Positions 16,285 through 26,500 of a DNA stretch of 64,000 nucleotides are shown here, piece by piece. Both the position numbers and the translations under genes were made by a program. The stretch lies in contig JAFGEQ010000015.1 of the NCBI GenBank assembly GCA_016931515.1, positions 181,355 to 245,354 on the forward strand, written 5' to 3'. Below the pieces are notes generated by a model. It ran no database searches and was not told the origin of the DNA. It saw only the letters and a list, made by a program, of their open reading frames with translations. How positions within the stretch are numbered: position 1 is the first letter of the stretch; each line of letters opens with the position of its first letter. The stretch comes from a candidate division CSSED10-310 bacterium. Lineage in GTDB: Bacteria > CSSED10-310.

Positions 16285-18492
16285 ATGAAGGCATCTGATC
16301 GATTATTCCAAGTTATAAAAGCGCTTTCGATTTTGTCATTATGGTTAGCAGCGTGTGACGAAGCTCCTACGCCGGTTCTGCCTGAGACCAGTACAGATTT
16401 ATTGAAAAATCCAGCCGGGATCGTTTTTCACGAAAAAATTGTGACAATCGATCTGCAAAACTCATTGGATCAGCGAATTTTTAGAAACGGCTGGCTGGTG
16501 GAATCCGGCAGGATTTCATCGAATTCAGATACGCCGACACTCGAATTCCGTTTCGATCGTATCCGGGACCGGATCATTAAACTCAGTGTGGATGGGGCCC
16601 ACACGTCGGAAATTGAAATACTCAAAGGAGGGGATGTTCTCCTAGCATTACCTGTCGAGAGAACAACGCAGCAGACTCTTTATCAGTGGGTCATGCAAGG
16701 TAAGCTTCAGACCACGGGTCTGAATACCCTTCGTATGAAGTTACCGCAAGGGCATCGGATTAATGTTGCGGGGCTTGCCATTCAGGAGGGAGCGGCACGC
16801 ATCGGTTACGCGGCGGTCAATCAGGATATTCGCCATTCATTAATTATGATTCCGGATGTCAGCGTCGCCTTTCCAGTGTCTCTTCCACACGCTTTGAATC
16901 GCATCGAGATGAGTATCGGTATTGATGATCTGGGCCGGGAGGCATCATCAGACGGTGTGACTTTTCAAGTCATTATCCGCTCTGATGGGCTCGCCGAACA
17001 ACTGGCTCAATTTCGTTTGGAGACTGCGTCCGGATGGGTTAAGAAAGCGATCCCAATCGAAAACCGATTCGCCGGAAAACGGTCGGAAATTGTCCTTGAA
17101 AGTGTTTCGGACACCAATGAAAAACCGGAAGGGGATATCATTGCAGTCGCCGATTTTTGCCTGTGTGGGCGGGATGATCCTCCAGTTGAATGGAGTGACC
17201 GCCCCAGCATCATTCTCATAACGATGGATTCGTGCAGGATAGACCGGTTGGGATTCGGCGGGGATCATCTGATCCGGTCACCGGCACTCGATAGAATGGC
17301 CGCATCCGGATTCGTATTCAGTGACTGCATCTGCCAGATCAACAATACCCCACCCTCGCACTTTACCATCCTCACATCCAAGCGTCCCCGTTCACACGGC
17401 GTTTATGACATGGTCACCCCTCTCAGCCCTGCACATCCAACAGTAGCGCGGCTTCTGGAACCCTCCGGATATCATTCGGCCGCAGCTACGAGTGCTGCAT
17501 GGTTATCCGCACTGACTCACGGTCTCGGCCCCGGTTTCGAACGCTTCTTCGCTCCCAGGGAAGCACAACGCAGGGGACCGGAAACCCTCGCGGCTGCTCG
17601 CACCTGGCTGGCATCCGCTGCCGGTAACGCATCCAGGCAGCCATTCTTTTTCTGGTTGCACCTCTTTGATCCGCATACTCCTCTCGATCCGCCGCCGCCT
17701 TACGACCGTATGTATTACTCAGGTAACCCACGAGATCCTGCCAATCCTTCCATGGACAAGGTCGGATTCTCGCCGGAACAGGTGGAGTATATGCGGAACT
17801 GGATCGGAGACATCACTGATATTAATTATCTCCTTGCCCAGTACCGATCGGAAATAACGTATATGGATCGGGTTATTGAAGAAATCAGGGTGATATTGTC
17901 AGACAGCGGTGCAGACCGAACAACATGGGTTGTCCTGACGGCTGATCACGGACTCAGCCTGGATGAGCATGATCTGTATTTCATCATGGCCGGCATGTAT
18001 GAACAACAGATGCATATCCCGCTGATTATTGTGCCTCCGACCGGGATACCGGCTCGAAAAGTATATCCCGAAACTGTGCAATCGCTGGATATTGCTCCTA
18101 CCATAATGGACATTGCACACCTATCGATTCCTGACGACTTCGAAGGCCGGAGTCTGCTGCCTCTAGTGCAGGGTCATTCCATTCCGATCATCACCCGTGT
18201 TATCTCTGAACACGCCAACAATCAGGCGGTGATGATTCGGGATTCGAAATATAAATATATCCGTTATCTTGATGGAGTTTATTATCGGGAACCACAGATC
18301 GGTATTTATGATCTGAAAAAGGATCCGATGGAGCTGAGTAACATGCATGGCAAGTTGAAACCCATCGAGAGTAATTACTCTTCACGGACCGACCAGTTTC
18401 TGGCCCAGCCTGTCGGACGGGCAGATACCGGTGCAGCGGATTCCGAGGTACTTCAGAAGAAACTCAGAGCACTCGGATATATTTCCCAATAG
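16285..18492 (+). CDS. Lipoprotein of the sulfatase/alkaline-phosphatase superfamily with Thr in the nucleophile site
   Basis: A 735-residue lipoprotein (LWLAAC, Cys24, followed by Asp25, which in enterobacteria favours inner-membrane retention). Residues about 40-290 form beta-sandwich material; the catalytic domain starts at SIILITMDSCRIDRLGFGG (metal-binding Asp). The active-site loop is NNTPPSHFTILTS: the usual Cys/Ser of C-x-P-S-R sulfatases is Thr355 and the Arg is His, as in phosphoglycerol-transferase and phosphatase branches. A second metal site is TADHGLSLDEHD, and the C-terminal part has RSLLPLVQG and YDLKKDPMELSN. Thus it is more likely a phosphoryl or phosphoethanolamine/phosphoglycerol-type enzyme than a true sulfatase. 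It is coupled to the lipoprotein gene upstream (one-base gap). Confidence 0.85.
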   Translation: MKASDRLFQVIKALSILSLWLAACDEAPTPVLPETSTDLLKNPAGIVFHEKIVTIDLQNSLDQRIFRNGWLVESGRISSNSDTPTLEFRFDRIRDRIIKLSVDGAHTSEIEILKGGDVLLALPVERTTQQTLYQWVMQGKLQTTGLNTLRMKLPQGHRINVAGLAIQEGAARIGYAAVNQDIRHSLIMIPDVSVAFPVSLPHALNRIEMSIGIDDLGREASSDGVTFQVIIRSDGLAEQLAQFRLETASGWVKKAIPIENRFAGKRSEIVLESVSDTNEKPEGDIIAVADFCLCGRDDPPVEWSDRPSIILITMDSCRIDRLGFGGDHLIRSPALDRMAASGFVFSDCICQINNTPPSHFTILTSKRPRSHGVYDMVTPLSPAHPTVARLLEPSGYHSAAATSAAWLSALTHGLGPGFERFFAPREAQRRGPETLAAARTWLASAAGNASRQPFFFWLHLFDPHTPLDPPPPYDRMYYSGNPRDPANPSMDKVGFSPEQVEYMRNWIGDITDINYLLAQYRSEITYMDRVIEEIRVILSDSGADRTTWVVLTADHGLSLDEHDLYFIMAGMYEQQMHIPLIIVPPTGIPARKVYPETVQSLDIAPTIMDIAHLSIPDDFEGRSLLPLVQGHSIPIITRVISEHANNQAVMIRDSKYKYIRYLDGVYYREPQIGIYDLKKDPMELSNMHGKLKPIESNYSSRTDQFLAQPVGRADTGAADSEVLQKKLRALGYISQ

Positions 18493-18507
18493 CCTTTCCG
18501 ATTTTTC

Positions 18508-18534
18508 TTGTATTTCCGATTAACCGTCTATAGA
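18508..18534 (+). promoter_or_regulatory. Possible promoter before fusA
   Basis: TATAGA (18529-18534) is a fair -10; the best -35 is TTGTAT at 18508 with a short 15-base spacer, or TTCTTG at 18505 with 18. A good ribosome-binding site (AAGGAA, seven bases before the ATG at 18573) lies in the 38-base leader. Confidence 0.3.
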
Positions 18535-18572
18535 GTCCCCCGCGCACCGATGATCGGGGCAAGGAATTTTTA

Positions 18573-20678
18573 ATGAAAGTGATTGATGGGAAAATGACAC
18601 AGAGAAACCTGGATACCATACGAAATTTGGGCATTGTTGCTCATATCGATGCAGGAAAAACAACAACAACCGAGCGCATACTATTTTTCACGGGTATAAC
18701 GCATAAAATTGGAGAAGTACATGACGGCAAAGCGGTGATGGACTTCATGAAACAGGAGCAGGAGCGGGGCATCACGATCACATCCGCAGCGATTACGACG
18801 CGCTGGAAAGATTCTCAAATCAACATCATCGACACTCCGGGGCACATCGATTTTACTTTGGAAGTGGAGCGGTCGTTACGGGTTCTGGACGGCATTGTCA
18901 TGGTGTTCTGCGCAGTCGGCGGCGTCGAGCCGCAAAGCGAAACGGTCTGGCATCAGGCGGATCGCTACAAGGTTCCGCGAATCGCATTTATTAATAAGAT
19001 GGACCGGCAAGGGAGCGATCTCCCTGGGACAATCGGTATGATGGACGAAATGCTGGGAGCTAATCCAATTGCGTTTCAACTTCCGATAGGCCTGGAGGAA
19101 AACTTCCGCGGTCTTGTTGACCTCGTGACACTTGAAGCCTGGGAATTCGAAGATGGAACACTGTCTGTCAAATCAGTACCGATTCCCGCTGACATGCAGA
19201 ACCAAGTCCGGCAATACAGGGACAGGCTTCTTGAAAAGCTGGCGGATTTTGATCCGGTCATCATGGAAAAATATCTTGGAGAAGAGCCCATTACGGAACA
19301 GGAGATCAAACAAGCCGCCAGACGGGCCGTGCTGAATCTGTGCATTACTCCCGTATTCTGCGGATCCTCATTCAAGAACAAAGGTGTAAGGAAGCTCCTT
19401 GACGCCGTCGTTGATTATCTCCCCTCCCCTATTGATCGCGGCGCAATCATCGGTCACAGTGTTGCCAATCCCGATCTGGCTATATCCAGGATTCCGTCGT
19501 TATCACAACCCTTCTGCGGGATGGCATTCAAAATTATCAATGATCCGTATGTCGGACAGCAGACATTTATTCGGGTTTACTCCGGAGAGGTTCACTCCGG
19601 CAGTTACATCATCAATGCGACGACCGGGAAGAAAGAGCGTGTCGGGCGAATTTTACGCATTCATGCCAATGATCGTGAAGAGCTTGACGTTTTGCAGGCT
19701 GGTGATATCGGGGCGTTGATCGGTCTCAAAGGTACCCGCACAGGCCACACACTTTGCGGTGAGGGTGAGGAGTTGCTCCTGGAGAGCATCCATTACCCGG
19801 AAACCGTGGTGGATGTCAGTATCGAACCGGAAAACCGGAAGGATTGGGACAAGCTCGGTGCAGCACTCGGACGAATGGCGATGGAAGATCCGTCCCTGAA
19901 GGTCCGGGTTGATGAAGAGACCAAGGAAACCGTCATTTCAGGAATGGGCGAGTTGCATCTGGAAGTTGTTGTCGACAGGTTGTTGACCGAGCATAAAGTG
20001 GTAGCACATATGGGGAAACCGGCTGTTGCCTATCGCGAAACAATTACCAGGGAATTCCGGCATACGGAGCGGTATAAAAAGCAGACCGGTGGCAAAGGGC
20101 AGTTTGCGCAAATCGAATTCCAGATCGAACCCAATCCACATGGAGATCTGGAGTTTGTCGATATGGTCAAGGGTGGGACCATCCCGCGCGAATACATTCC
20201 GGGAATCGATCGGGGATTCCGCGAGACAATGCAGGCAGGGCTGGTTGCAGGTTTCCCAATGATCGGCGTCCGGTTCGTTCTGATCGACGGATTGACCCAC
20301 CCCGTGGACTCCAGTGAACTGGCGTTCCGGGTTTGCACAGCGCATGCCCTGAAAGGAATCATCGGAAGAACACAACCCAAATTGCTCGAACCGCTGATGA
20401 AAATCGAAATTAACACTCCGGACGAGTTCATGGGCGATATCATTGGTGATATTAATCGTCGGCGAGGTAAGATCGACAATATGCGGCGGCACCGCAAAGG
20501 ATCACAGAAGCTTAACGGAACCGTACCATTGCGGGAGATGTTCGGCTATGCAAATACACTCAGAAATCTCTCCAGCGGCAGGGCCGGTTATTCGATGGAA
20601 TTTGTTCGCTATGAGCTGCTGCCCGAAACGATCGCTCTCGAAGTGATTGAGGAATCAAGAAAAGAGCGCGGGAAATAG
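18573..20678 (+). CDS. fusA: Translation elongation factor G
   Basis: A 701-residue ribosomal translocase GTPase. G1 is [13 protein letters not shown] (24-36), the switch region has [14 protein letters not shown]3 is [15 protein letters not shown] and G4 is NKMDRQG. Domain II ([14 protein letters not shown]), domain III ([14 protein letters not shown]), domain IV ([20 protein letters not shown]) and domain V ([40 protein letters not shown]) are all present and full length. It is away from any str operon (no rpsL, rpsG or tuf nearby), so it may be a second EF-G (EF-G2/spdEFG-like) rather than the only copy; the sequence does not settle that. The start at 18573 has AAGGAA in good position. Confidence 0.96.
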   Translation: MKVIDGKMTQRNLDTIRNLGIVAHIDAGKTTTTERILFFTGITHKIGEVHDGKAVMDFMKQEQERGITITSAAITTRWKDSQINIIDTPGHIDFTLEVERSLRVLDGIVMVFCAVGGVEPQSETVWHQADRYKVPRIAFINKMDRQGSDLPGTIGMMDEMLGANPIAFQLPIGLEENFRGLVDLVTLEAWEFEDGTLSVKSVPIPADMQNQVRQYRDRLLEKLADFDPVIMEKYLGEEPITEQEIKQAARRAVLNLCITPVFCGSSFKNKGVRKLLDAVVDYLPSPIDRGAIIGHSVANPDLAISRIPSLSQPFCGMAFKIINDPYVGQQTFIRVYSGEVHSGSYIINATTGKKERVGRILRIHANDREELDVLQAGDIGALIGLKGTRTGHTLCGEGEELLLESIHYPETVVDVSIEPENRKDWDKLGAALGRMAMEDPSLKVRVDEETKETVISGMGELHLEVVVDRLLTEHKVVAHMGKPAVAYRETITREFRHTERYKKQTGGKGQFAQIEFQIEPNPHGDLEFVDMVKGGTIPREYIPGIDRGFRETMQAGLVAGFPMIGVRFVLIDGLTHPVDSSELAFRVCTAHALKGIIGRTQPKLLEPLMKIEINTPDEFMGDIIGDINRRRGKIDNMRRHRKGSQKLNGTVPLREMFGYANTLRNLSSGRAGYSMEFVRYELLPETIALEVIEESRKERGK

Positions 20679-20690
20679 CAATTCCAGCCC

Positions 20691-22928
20691 GTGTGGATTA
20701 TGCTTTCTCCAATGAAAAGTCACGGTGACATCCTTCCGGCTCTGGTCTTGTCGGCTCTGGTTACGGGAATAATCTTCTTCCCCGCCCTTTTTCTCAATGC
20801 CCGTTCCCTTCAGTGGGACGCGCTGGATCTGCATTATCCCCATCTCGCGTTTTTTTCCCGATCCATTGAATCCGGTATAGTGCCGTTATGGGAGCCTCAT
20901 CTTTTCTGCGGCTATCCATTTGCAGGTTACCTTCAATCCGGAGTGTACTACCCGATCAACTTTGCGGCTTCACTGCTGATGCCCATTACACCGCGGATTG
21001 TGATGCTGCTGATAATCATTGCCTTCGGAATGGCTTGCATGGGGTTATGGCTGCTTGGACGCAGGCTCGGTCTATCACGTCCGGCCGCAAGCATTGCCGC
21101 AGTCACATGGGTTTTGTCAGGGCAGATGCTGGGTCATACCAGTCATGTTGGAATCATCCAAATCTATGCCGCATTCCCCTGGGTATTACTGATTGCATCA
21201 CGCAGTTGGGAGCATGGCTCCTTCCGGTATATGGCCCTCTCAGGTATTGCTTTGGGGTGGAGTATTCTGGCCGGACACTTTCAGTCTGCTATGTACTGCT
21301 TCGTATTCTGGCTCATCTGGTTGATCCCGGCAATCCAATCAGAGAACGTTTTGCCGGCTGAGTCGACTTGCCGTCATATCCTTCGGTTAACTCGATCGAT
21401 TGCATTTATACTGTCAAGCGCACTTTTGTGCCTAATCGCAACAGGCATCCAGTTGATCACGACAGCTGATCTGGCTTTGCAATCCCAGCGAAGTTCCATT
21501 TCTATGGCTCTGGCCCAATCCGAAAACCTATATCCCGAGAGTTTAATGACTGTGTTCGTGCCGGATCTGCAGGGAGGGATCAGTGGGCATTATTCAGGGC
21601 CATGGTCTCGCACAAACCAGCAGTGTTATGCAGGAATGTTGACGCCGTTACTTTGGATCACCGGACTGGTCGCGGGACTGGTCGGAATTCGTAAAAGATA
21701 TTCGGGTGATAATTGTCGCTCATTATCTCCGGGTGTATCGATCGAGCCGGCAAATAGGCTGTATCAGGGATTTCTTCAGTTGTTTTTGGCCTTTTTCAGT
21801 GTATTAGGAATACTTTTCGCTCTCGGACCTTTGACCCCAGTTCATGACTGGGCTTTGCGACTCATTCCCGGCTGGAATCTTGTCCGAACACCATCCGCTA
21901 TCCTTCCGCTCGTGTATCTGGCCCTGGCTATCCTAGCGGGAACAGGTCTGGACTGGATTGCATCGTTGATCCCGAAGAAAACAGCATCGTTCGTTCTTTA
22001 TGGTCTGCCCCTGCTCACATTTCTGCACCTTGTGTTTTTATATTGGAACAGTGATCTGATGTTTGGCAAAGACCATCCGTATACGCATTTCCATCAAACC
22101 TCCCACAGAGATTTTCTCGATGCCCGTTATCGGGAAGCTTCCTCCGGATTCCGAATCCATGAATGGGACATCAGGGAAGTGATGCTCACGAATGAAGCTT
22201 CATGGAAAGGCTGGTATGGAACCGGAGGCCGGATCAGCGGTCTTCATTTGAAAAACATGGGCATTTTGTTACGACTCAGCGAGTTTAAGAAAGACATCCT
22301 GGATATATTGAGGGTGCGATACATACTGATGGGGGCAAAACCCAGTTCTGCATTCGTCATTTCAACCACTCCCCTTATCGATTCGCTTCAAGTCTGGCAT
22401 CCCGCTGCTGATCTCAAGGAAGCCGCACCTGGAATCCGGTTCAATCCGTCAGCCCGGGGTCTCGCTTTTCCAGTCACGTATTGGGAACTGCAGGATGAAG
22501 GGGAACCCGGTATGGAACGATTGTTGGACCTCGATCTGAACCGGCAGGTCATGCTGGACGAAGCACCCAGACACTCTTATGACGGATCCCCTGTGTCCTG
22601 CTCAATTGAAAAGGTCCGTTATGATCGTCATTCGATCGATTTTTCATACACGCTCGAACGGCCGGCTATTCTAGTCATGGGCGATACATGGACAACCGAT
22701 TGGAAAGCTTCAATCGATGGAGTGCCGACACGGCTATATCGAGCTGACATGGCACTGCGAGCGATTGAAGCTCCTGCGGGACAGCATACCGTTCGTCTCA
22801 GATATGCACCGTTTAGTTACCTTGTCGGCGTATTCCTCTGGTTATCCGGCGTATTGGCAGCGTGTTGGCTTCTGATGAGCTTTCCTTCTTCGAATTCATC
22901 CCAGAAATGCCATAAACCGGGATCCTGA
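20691..22928 (+). CDS. YfhO-family polytopic membrane protein
   Basis: A 745-residue membrane protein of the YfhO family, thought to be GT-C-like glycosyltransferases that modify lipoteichoic acid or related glycans. The N-terminal segment has the family hallmark loop FPALFLNARSLQWDALDLHY and LWEPHLFCGYPFAGYLQSG after the first helix; about ten further hydrophobic stretches follow, then a periplasmic domain and a closing motif MGDTWTTDWKASIDGVPTR with a last helix YLVGVFLWLSGVLAACWLLM. It starts 12 bases after EF-G at GTG 20691 (ATG 20700 is an alternative). Its last 37 codons overlap the 3' end of the opposite acyltransferase gene, both frames being constrained. Confidence 0.87.
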   Translation: MWIMLSPMKSHGDILPALVLSALVTGIIFFPALFLNARSLQWDALDLHYPHLAFFSRSIESGIVPLWEPHLFCGYPFAGYLQSGVYYPINFAASLLMPITPRIVMLLIIIAFGMACMGLWLLGRRLGLSRPAASIAAVTWVLSGQMLGHTSHVGIIQIYAAFPWVLLIASRSWEHGSFRYMALSGIALGWSILAGHFQSAMYCFVFWLIWLIPAIQSENVLPAESTCRHILRLTRSIAFILSSALLCLIATGIQLITTADLALQSQRSSISMALAQSENLYPESLMTVFVPDLQGGISGHYSGPWSRTNQQCYAGMLTPLLWITGLVAGLVGIRKRYSGDNCRSLSPGVSIEPANRLYQGFLQLFLAFFSVLGILFALGPLTPVHDWALRLIPGWNLVRTPSAILPLVYLALAILAGTGLDWIASLIPKKTASFVLYGLPLLTFLHLVFLYWNSDLMFGKDHPYTHFHQTSHRDFLDARYREASSGFRIHEWDIREVMLTNEASWKGWYGTGGRISGLHLKNMGILLRLSEFKKDILDILRVRYILMGAKPSSAFVISTTPLIDSLQVWHPAADLKEAAPGIRFNPSARGLAFPVTYWELQDEGEPGMERLLDLDLNRQVMLDEAPRHSYDGSPVSCSIEKVRYDRHSIDFSYTLERPAILVMGDTWTTDWKASIDGVPTRLYRADMALRAIEAPAGQHTVRLRYAPFSYLVGVFLWLSGVLAACWLLMSFPSSNSSQKCHKPGS

Positions 22929-23785
22929 CGAACCTCATCTTCATACCATGCAACCAATTCATCCATCTCCGTTACCGGCGATGTAGTCTCCCCGGATTCA
23001 AGTGCCGGATGGAGCCGAAACAGGTAACGATCTTTTCCGGATCGATGAATTGAGAGCGGGACGATCGGTGCGCCTGTTTTCCGGGACAGATGTATCGCAC
23101 CCAGAGGAAATGGGATCCAATGGTGGAGAAATAATCTCCACGAAAGTCGTCCCAACCATTTGCCTCCTCCCGCGGGATCTATATTCATCATGATCACACC
23201 ATTTTTTTTAAGATGCTCGAAAAGAGGTCTGAGAAACTCGTTGGCCGGCAGAATTCTGACTGGAATCATTTTTTCGTATTTGAGTCGGAGCCGGAAGGCC
23301 ACATGCCGTCCGATCCAGCTCAAGCCTTCTGCGGTCGGCAATCCAACCTGAATGATGTCATACCCGGCTTGACCCAGGTGAAAAAGCGGTATCTGAATTG
23401 GTCCATAATGTCCCAATACGATGATGACACCCTTGTTTCGGGAAAGGACTGCATCGAGGTGCTCGCATCCTTCCAGTGAACATAAGGAGGATAAAGCAGC
23501 GGGGTTTTTCAGTCGTGGATAAGTGAAAATGTGAAGTCGATCGATATAGTGATTTTCGAGATATGTCTGAAGAACCGGCTCTATATCGACAATCTCCGGC
23601 AATCCGCGTTGGATGTTATTACGAAGGGTTTGCAGTGTGCCCGGGCTGATTCGTTTATGCAGAGTCGCCAGAAAACGGAAAAATCTGAAGGAGATGCTGA
23701 TAGGCATAAGACGGATGAACCATCTGACAGGGTACCAGACGACGAGACGAGCGGTATCCCGCAACAGACTTTCCCGGACAATCAT
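22817..23785 (-). CDS. LpxL/HtrB-like lysophospholipid / lipid A acyltransferase
   Basis: A 322-residue membrane-associated acyltransferase. The catalytic HxxxxD-type motif is VLGHYGPIQIP around residues 115-125 (the Asp is replaced by other residues, as in several distant members), followed by the GxxRxxxR-like KNGVIMMNIDPAGGG and the late FPLGAIHLSRKTGAPIVP segment typical of the family. The N-terminal hydrophobic region lies at 15-40. I start it at 23785 (MIVRESLLRD) because the longer frame runs into the gene upstream; this leaves 16 bases after that gene. Family membership suggests addition of a secondary acyl chain to lipid A or a related glycolipid. The C-terminal 112 bases overlap the YfhO gene tail-to-tail. 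Confidence 0.82.
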   Translation of the reverse strand: MIVRESLLRDTARLVVWYPVRWFIRLMPISISFRFFRFLATLHKRISPGTLQTLRNNIQRGLPEIVDIEPVLQTYLENHYIDRLHIFTYPRLKNPAALSSLCSLEGCEHLDAVLSRNKGVIIVLGHYGPIQIPLFHLGQAGYDIIQVGLPTAEGLSWIGRHVAFRLRLKYEKMIPVRILPANEFLRPLFEHLKKNGVIMMNIDPAGGGKWLGRLSWRLFLHHWIPFPLGAIHLSRKTGAPIVPLSIHRSGKDRYLFRLHPALESGETTSPVTEMDELVAWYEDEVRQDPGLWHFWDEFEEGKLIRSQHAANTPDNQRNTPTR

Positions 23786-23801
23786 AGACTCATTACCTTC
23801 T

Positions 23802-24824
23802 TCAATCCCGGTTTGGAACCCGGAAAAAAGCGGCACGAATGACATTGATTGCACTTTTACCGATGACTATTCCGCGTGCCGGGCGGCGTAAAAATTCAAC
23901 GAGTGACCATGCGATACAGTATATCGAGATGCCTACCATACTGGTACGTATGGCGAATTCGCTGTAGCGTCCCCGGTGAAAACGGAAATACTTGATAAGG
24001 CTCCGGTAGAACTGCGTGCCCATATCCGTGCGTTTTTTAACCGACTGTCCGCCGTGATGAATAATACGTGCATTCGGCAGATAAAAAATCATCCAACCGC
24101 TTCTCCGAATCCTGTAACAGATATCGACATCTTCAAAAAACATATGGTAGCAGCTGTTTAGTGATCCGAGTGTATCGATACATTTACGCTTGATCATGAA
24201 GGCTGCACCTGCCGGTTGTTCCACTTCCCGGATGGTATCATGAGCCCAATCCATCAGACGCGATCTCTTTGAAAATCTGTGGATACCCGGGATTTCCGCG
24301 AGATTTGTATTTTCGGTGAATGGCGTGAGGAAGTCGGGAAAATGACGCAGCGAATACTGGAGCGATCCATCTGAATTAAGAAGTCTGGCCGCAACAGCTC
24401 CTGTGCTTGGATGGGTATCCAGGAACGAGACCATATCGGCGAGTGCGCCGGGCAAGATAATCGTATCGGGATTCAGAAGGAAAATATTCCGGCCGCGGGC
24501 GATATTGATACCCTGATTATTTGCTCTGGAAAATCCAACATTTTCGACATTCTCTATCAAGGTGACAGTTGGATACTCCCGTCGAACCATATCTGCCGAT
24601 CCATCGGATGATGCATTATCGATCACGAAAATTTCGATATTGAGGGTATCGATGTTTTTTTCGATGGATTCGAGACATTCTTTCAGCATCCGGCATGTAT
24701 TCCAGTTCACAAGGCAGATTGAGACATCGGGCAAATCGCGAGATTCCATCTCAAACGCTTGTTCCGGCAGAACGTGATTGGAGAAAGTAAGATTGTTCTT
24801 GACGGTCATGGCTTCCGATTCCAT
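23802..24824 (-). CDS. Glycosyltransferase, GT2 family (rhamnosyltransferase-like)
   Basis: A 340-residue GT-A enzyme. VSICLVNWNTCRMLKECLES opens the nucleotide-binding fold, VIDNASSDGSADMVRREYP and NVGFSRANNQGI follow, LLNPDTII holds the DxD-equivalent metal site, and MFFEDVDICYRIRRSGW is the conserved acceptor/base loop with EDxD. A C-terminal hydrophobic segment (SMVGISIYCIAWSLVEFL) suggests membrane association. The start at 24824 has GAGGA in place; ATG 24809 would give a four-base overlap with the upstream gene and is possible. The cluster as a whole looks like a surface polysaccharide locus. Confidence 0.92.
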   Translation of the reverse strand: MESEAMTVKNNLTFSNHVLPEQAFEMESRDLPDVSICLVNWNTCRMLKECLESIEKNIDTLNIEIFVIDNASSDGSADMVRREYPTVTLIENVENVGFSRANNQGINIARGRNIFLLNPDTIILPGALADMVSFLDTHPSTGAVAARLLNSDGSLQYSLRHFPDFLTPFTENTNLAEIPGIHRFSKRSRLMDWAHDTIREVEQPAGAAFMIKRKCIDTLGSLNSCYHMFFEDVDICYRIRRSGWMIFYLPNARIIHHGGQSVKKRTDMGTQFYRSLIKYFRFHRGRYSEFAIRTSMVGISIYCIAWSLVEFLRRPARGIVIGKSAINVIRAAFFRVPNRD

Positions 24825-26500
24825 GGCATCCTCGGGAACCAGTGTTTTCGCCAGTTGATATCCTGATCCGAGCCGGGGAATTCGCAGGTAAACACTCTAA
24901 AATTTATGTGTCCTTTTTTCCGGACTCCGTTCAGTTCGTAATCTAGATCCTGCTGAGTTTCATCCACCCAAACGGTAATGGCGTTCCCCGGTCTGGATAC
25001 CGGGCACGTGATGCGAACACGCCAAAGTGAACCGGGGCGAGCCGGAATCGGGCCGAATCGAAACTGGAACCAGTGGTTATCTGTAACCGCAGCCAGATCG
25101 AATGGTATCGTGACAATCGTCCGCCTGTGTGAATCGATCAGTTCGAATATTCCGTAGCCGGTATTCAGACGATTGTAGGTGGCAAGCTTCACATCAATCC
25201 GACGCATACCACCCTTGGGAACCGGAAACTCCTGAATCAACCCGGTGGCAAGAATTTCACCTGCGGCGGCAGTGGCGGTTTCACAACCCGAACAGAAGAT
25301 CTCTTGAGTCTCTCCTGATAAAACTCGGGGCCGTTCGCAATCGGATGATCGATGCGGATTGTCACAAAACTCCAAAATTGGAGCCAATACTTTCTCCCAG
25401 GTCATAGAGTGCGCGACTGATTCCAGATTATCTTTGCATGCCCTGTAGAACAACGCATCATCCAGCATACGATTGATCGCATCGACCAGACAATTTACAT
25501 TCTCGGGAGGGACAGTCAGACCGATATGATGCTGTTCGGCGAGATCAGCAAAATAATCTCCGTCAGTACAGATAAACGGTAACCGACTCCAGATGTAATC
25601 CAGGATACGTGTCCGGTAGGAAAACCGGGTTTCCAGGTGAGGATAGTGAGTGCTGATACCCATCTGAGCCTGGGACAGGATGGAACCCCGTTCCGCATAA
25701 GGAATCCAGTCACCGAAGAACACGTGTTTATTCAGAAGGCCGAGTCGATCGGCATGTTCGAAAGCCTGCTGCACCATTGACATCTGTGTCATCAGTGGAT
25801 TTGGATGACCCGTACCCATGAAAAACAGGGACACAGCCCGGCCGTTTTTATTGAGATTGCTGACGGCTTCGATCGGTGTCAGGGGATCGAACCAATCCCA
25901 GATCCCGCCGGCCCACACTATCCATGCGTCATGTTTTGAACCGGGCAGGCCGTCCGTTCCTGGAGATGGTTTCCTGTTGTCGATACCGAAGGGTGCGGGC
26001 TGGATCAGTGTGTGCAAATGGGGATTCTCCCGAAATTGTCGCATATTGACTCTTCCGGCTGCCGCCAGCATGCCGATCCAGAAATCCCGTTGGCGATCCG
26101 AGGCACATACGAAAAAATCACCCCGCTCCAAATTTCGCATCAGGGAATGTAATTCCTCGGTCTGTTTGGCTTCCGGTTTGTCCGATCTGGCGAGACTGGA
26201 CAAGATAAACGGATCGTACAGGTCCACGAGCAACGGGGTATCGAAATGGGCATCCACATGCATCGAAGCCGGAATAATGGCTGCATCAAACGATTTGAGA
26301 GATTGCCATACCGGTTCAACGCCAAACGGACAAAGTTCCATGTTTTTCGGCAGATCCGGTATGGATCCGTCAAGTTCTGGGCAGGACATCGTCACATTGT
26401 GATACCTTGACAGGCAGCGACTCATCTCAAATGCGCGTATAGCCGGCCCGGCCATACGTATGCCCACTCTGTCACCTGTCAAAACAAGAATTCGTTTCAT
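24806..26500 (-). CDS. Large GT4-like glycosyltransferase with C-terminal beta-sandwich extension
   Basis: A 564-residue protein. Residues 1-390 are a GT-B glycosyltransferase: ILVLTGDRVGIRMAGPAIRA at the start, WIVWAGGIWDWFDPLTPIEA as the donor-domain opening, HVFFGDWIPYAERG and the late ETRFSYRTRILDYIWSRLPF. The last 170 residues are not part of the usual fold; they look like an all-beta domain (IDVKLATYNRLNTGYGIFEL, FQFRFGPIPARPGSLWRVRI) similar in feel to the sandwich domains in the wall/methyltransferase-linked glycosyltransferases. It overlaps the neighbours on both sides (19 and 4 bases), so translation is coupled. The extension may bind glycan or anchor a complex; that is inference. 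Confidence 0.85.
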   Translation of the reverse strand: MKRILVLTGDRVGIRMAGPAIRAFEMSRCLSRYHNVTMSCPELDGSIPDLPKNMELCPFGVEPVWQSLKSFDAAIIPASMHVDAHFDTPLLVDLYDPFILSSLARSDKPEAKQTEELHSLMRNLERGDFFVCASDRQRDFWIGMLAAAGRVNMRQFRENPHLHTLIQPAPFGIDNRKPSPGTDGLPGSKHDAWIVWAGGIWDWFDPLTPIEAVSNLNKNGRAVSLFFMGTGHPNPLMTQMSMVQQAFEHADRLGLLNKHVFFGDWIPYAERGSILSQAQMGISTHYPHLETRFSYRTRILDYIWSRLPFICTDGDYFADLAEQHHIGLTVPPENVNCLVDAINRMLDDALFYRACKDNLESVAHSMTWEKVLAPILEFCDNPHRSSDCERPRVLSGETQEIFCSGCETATAAAGEILATGLIQEFPVPKGGMRRIDVKLATYNRLNTGYGIFELIDSHRRTIVTIPFDLAAVTDNHWFQFRFGPIPARPGSLWRVRITCPVSRPGNAITVWVDETQQDLDYELNGVRKKGHINFRVFTCEFPGSDQDINWRKHWFPRMPWNRKP

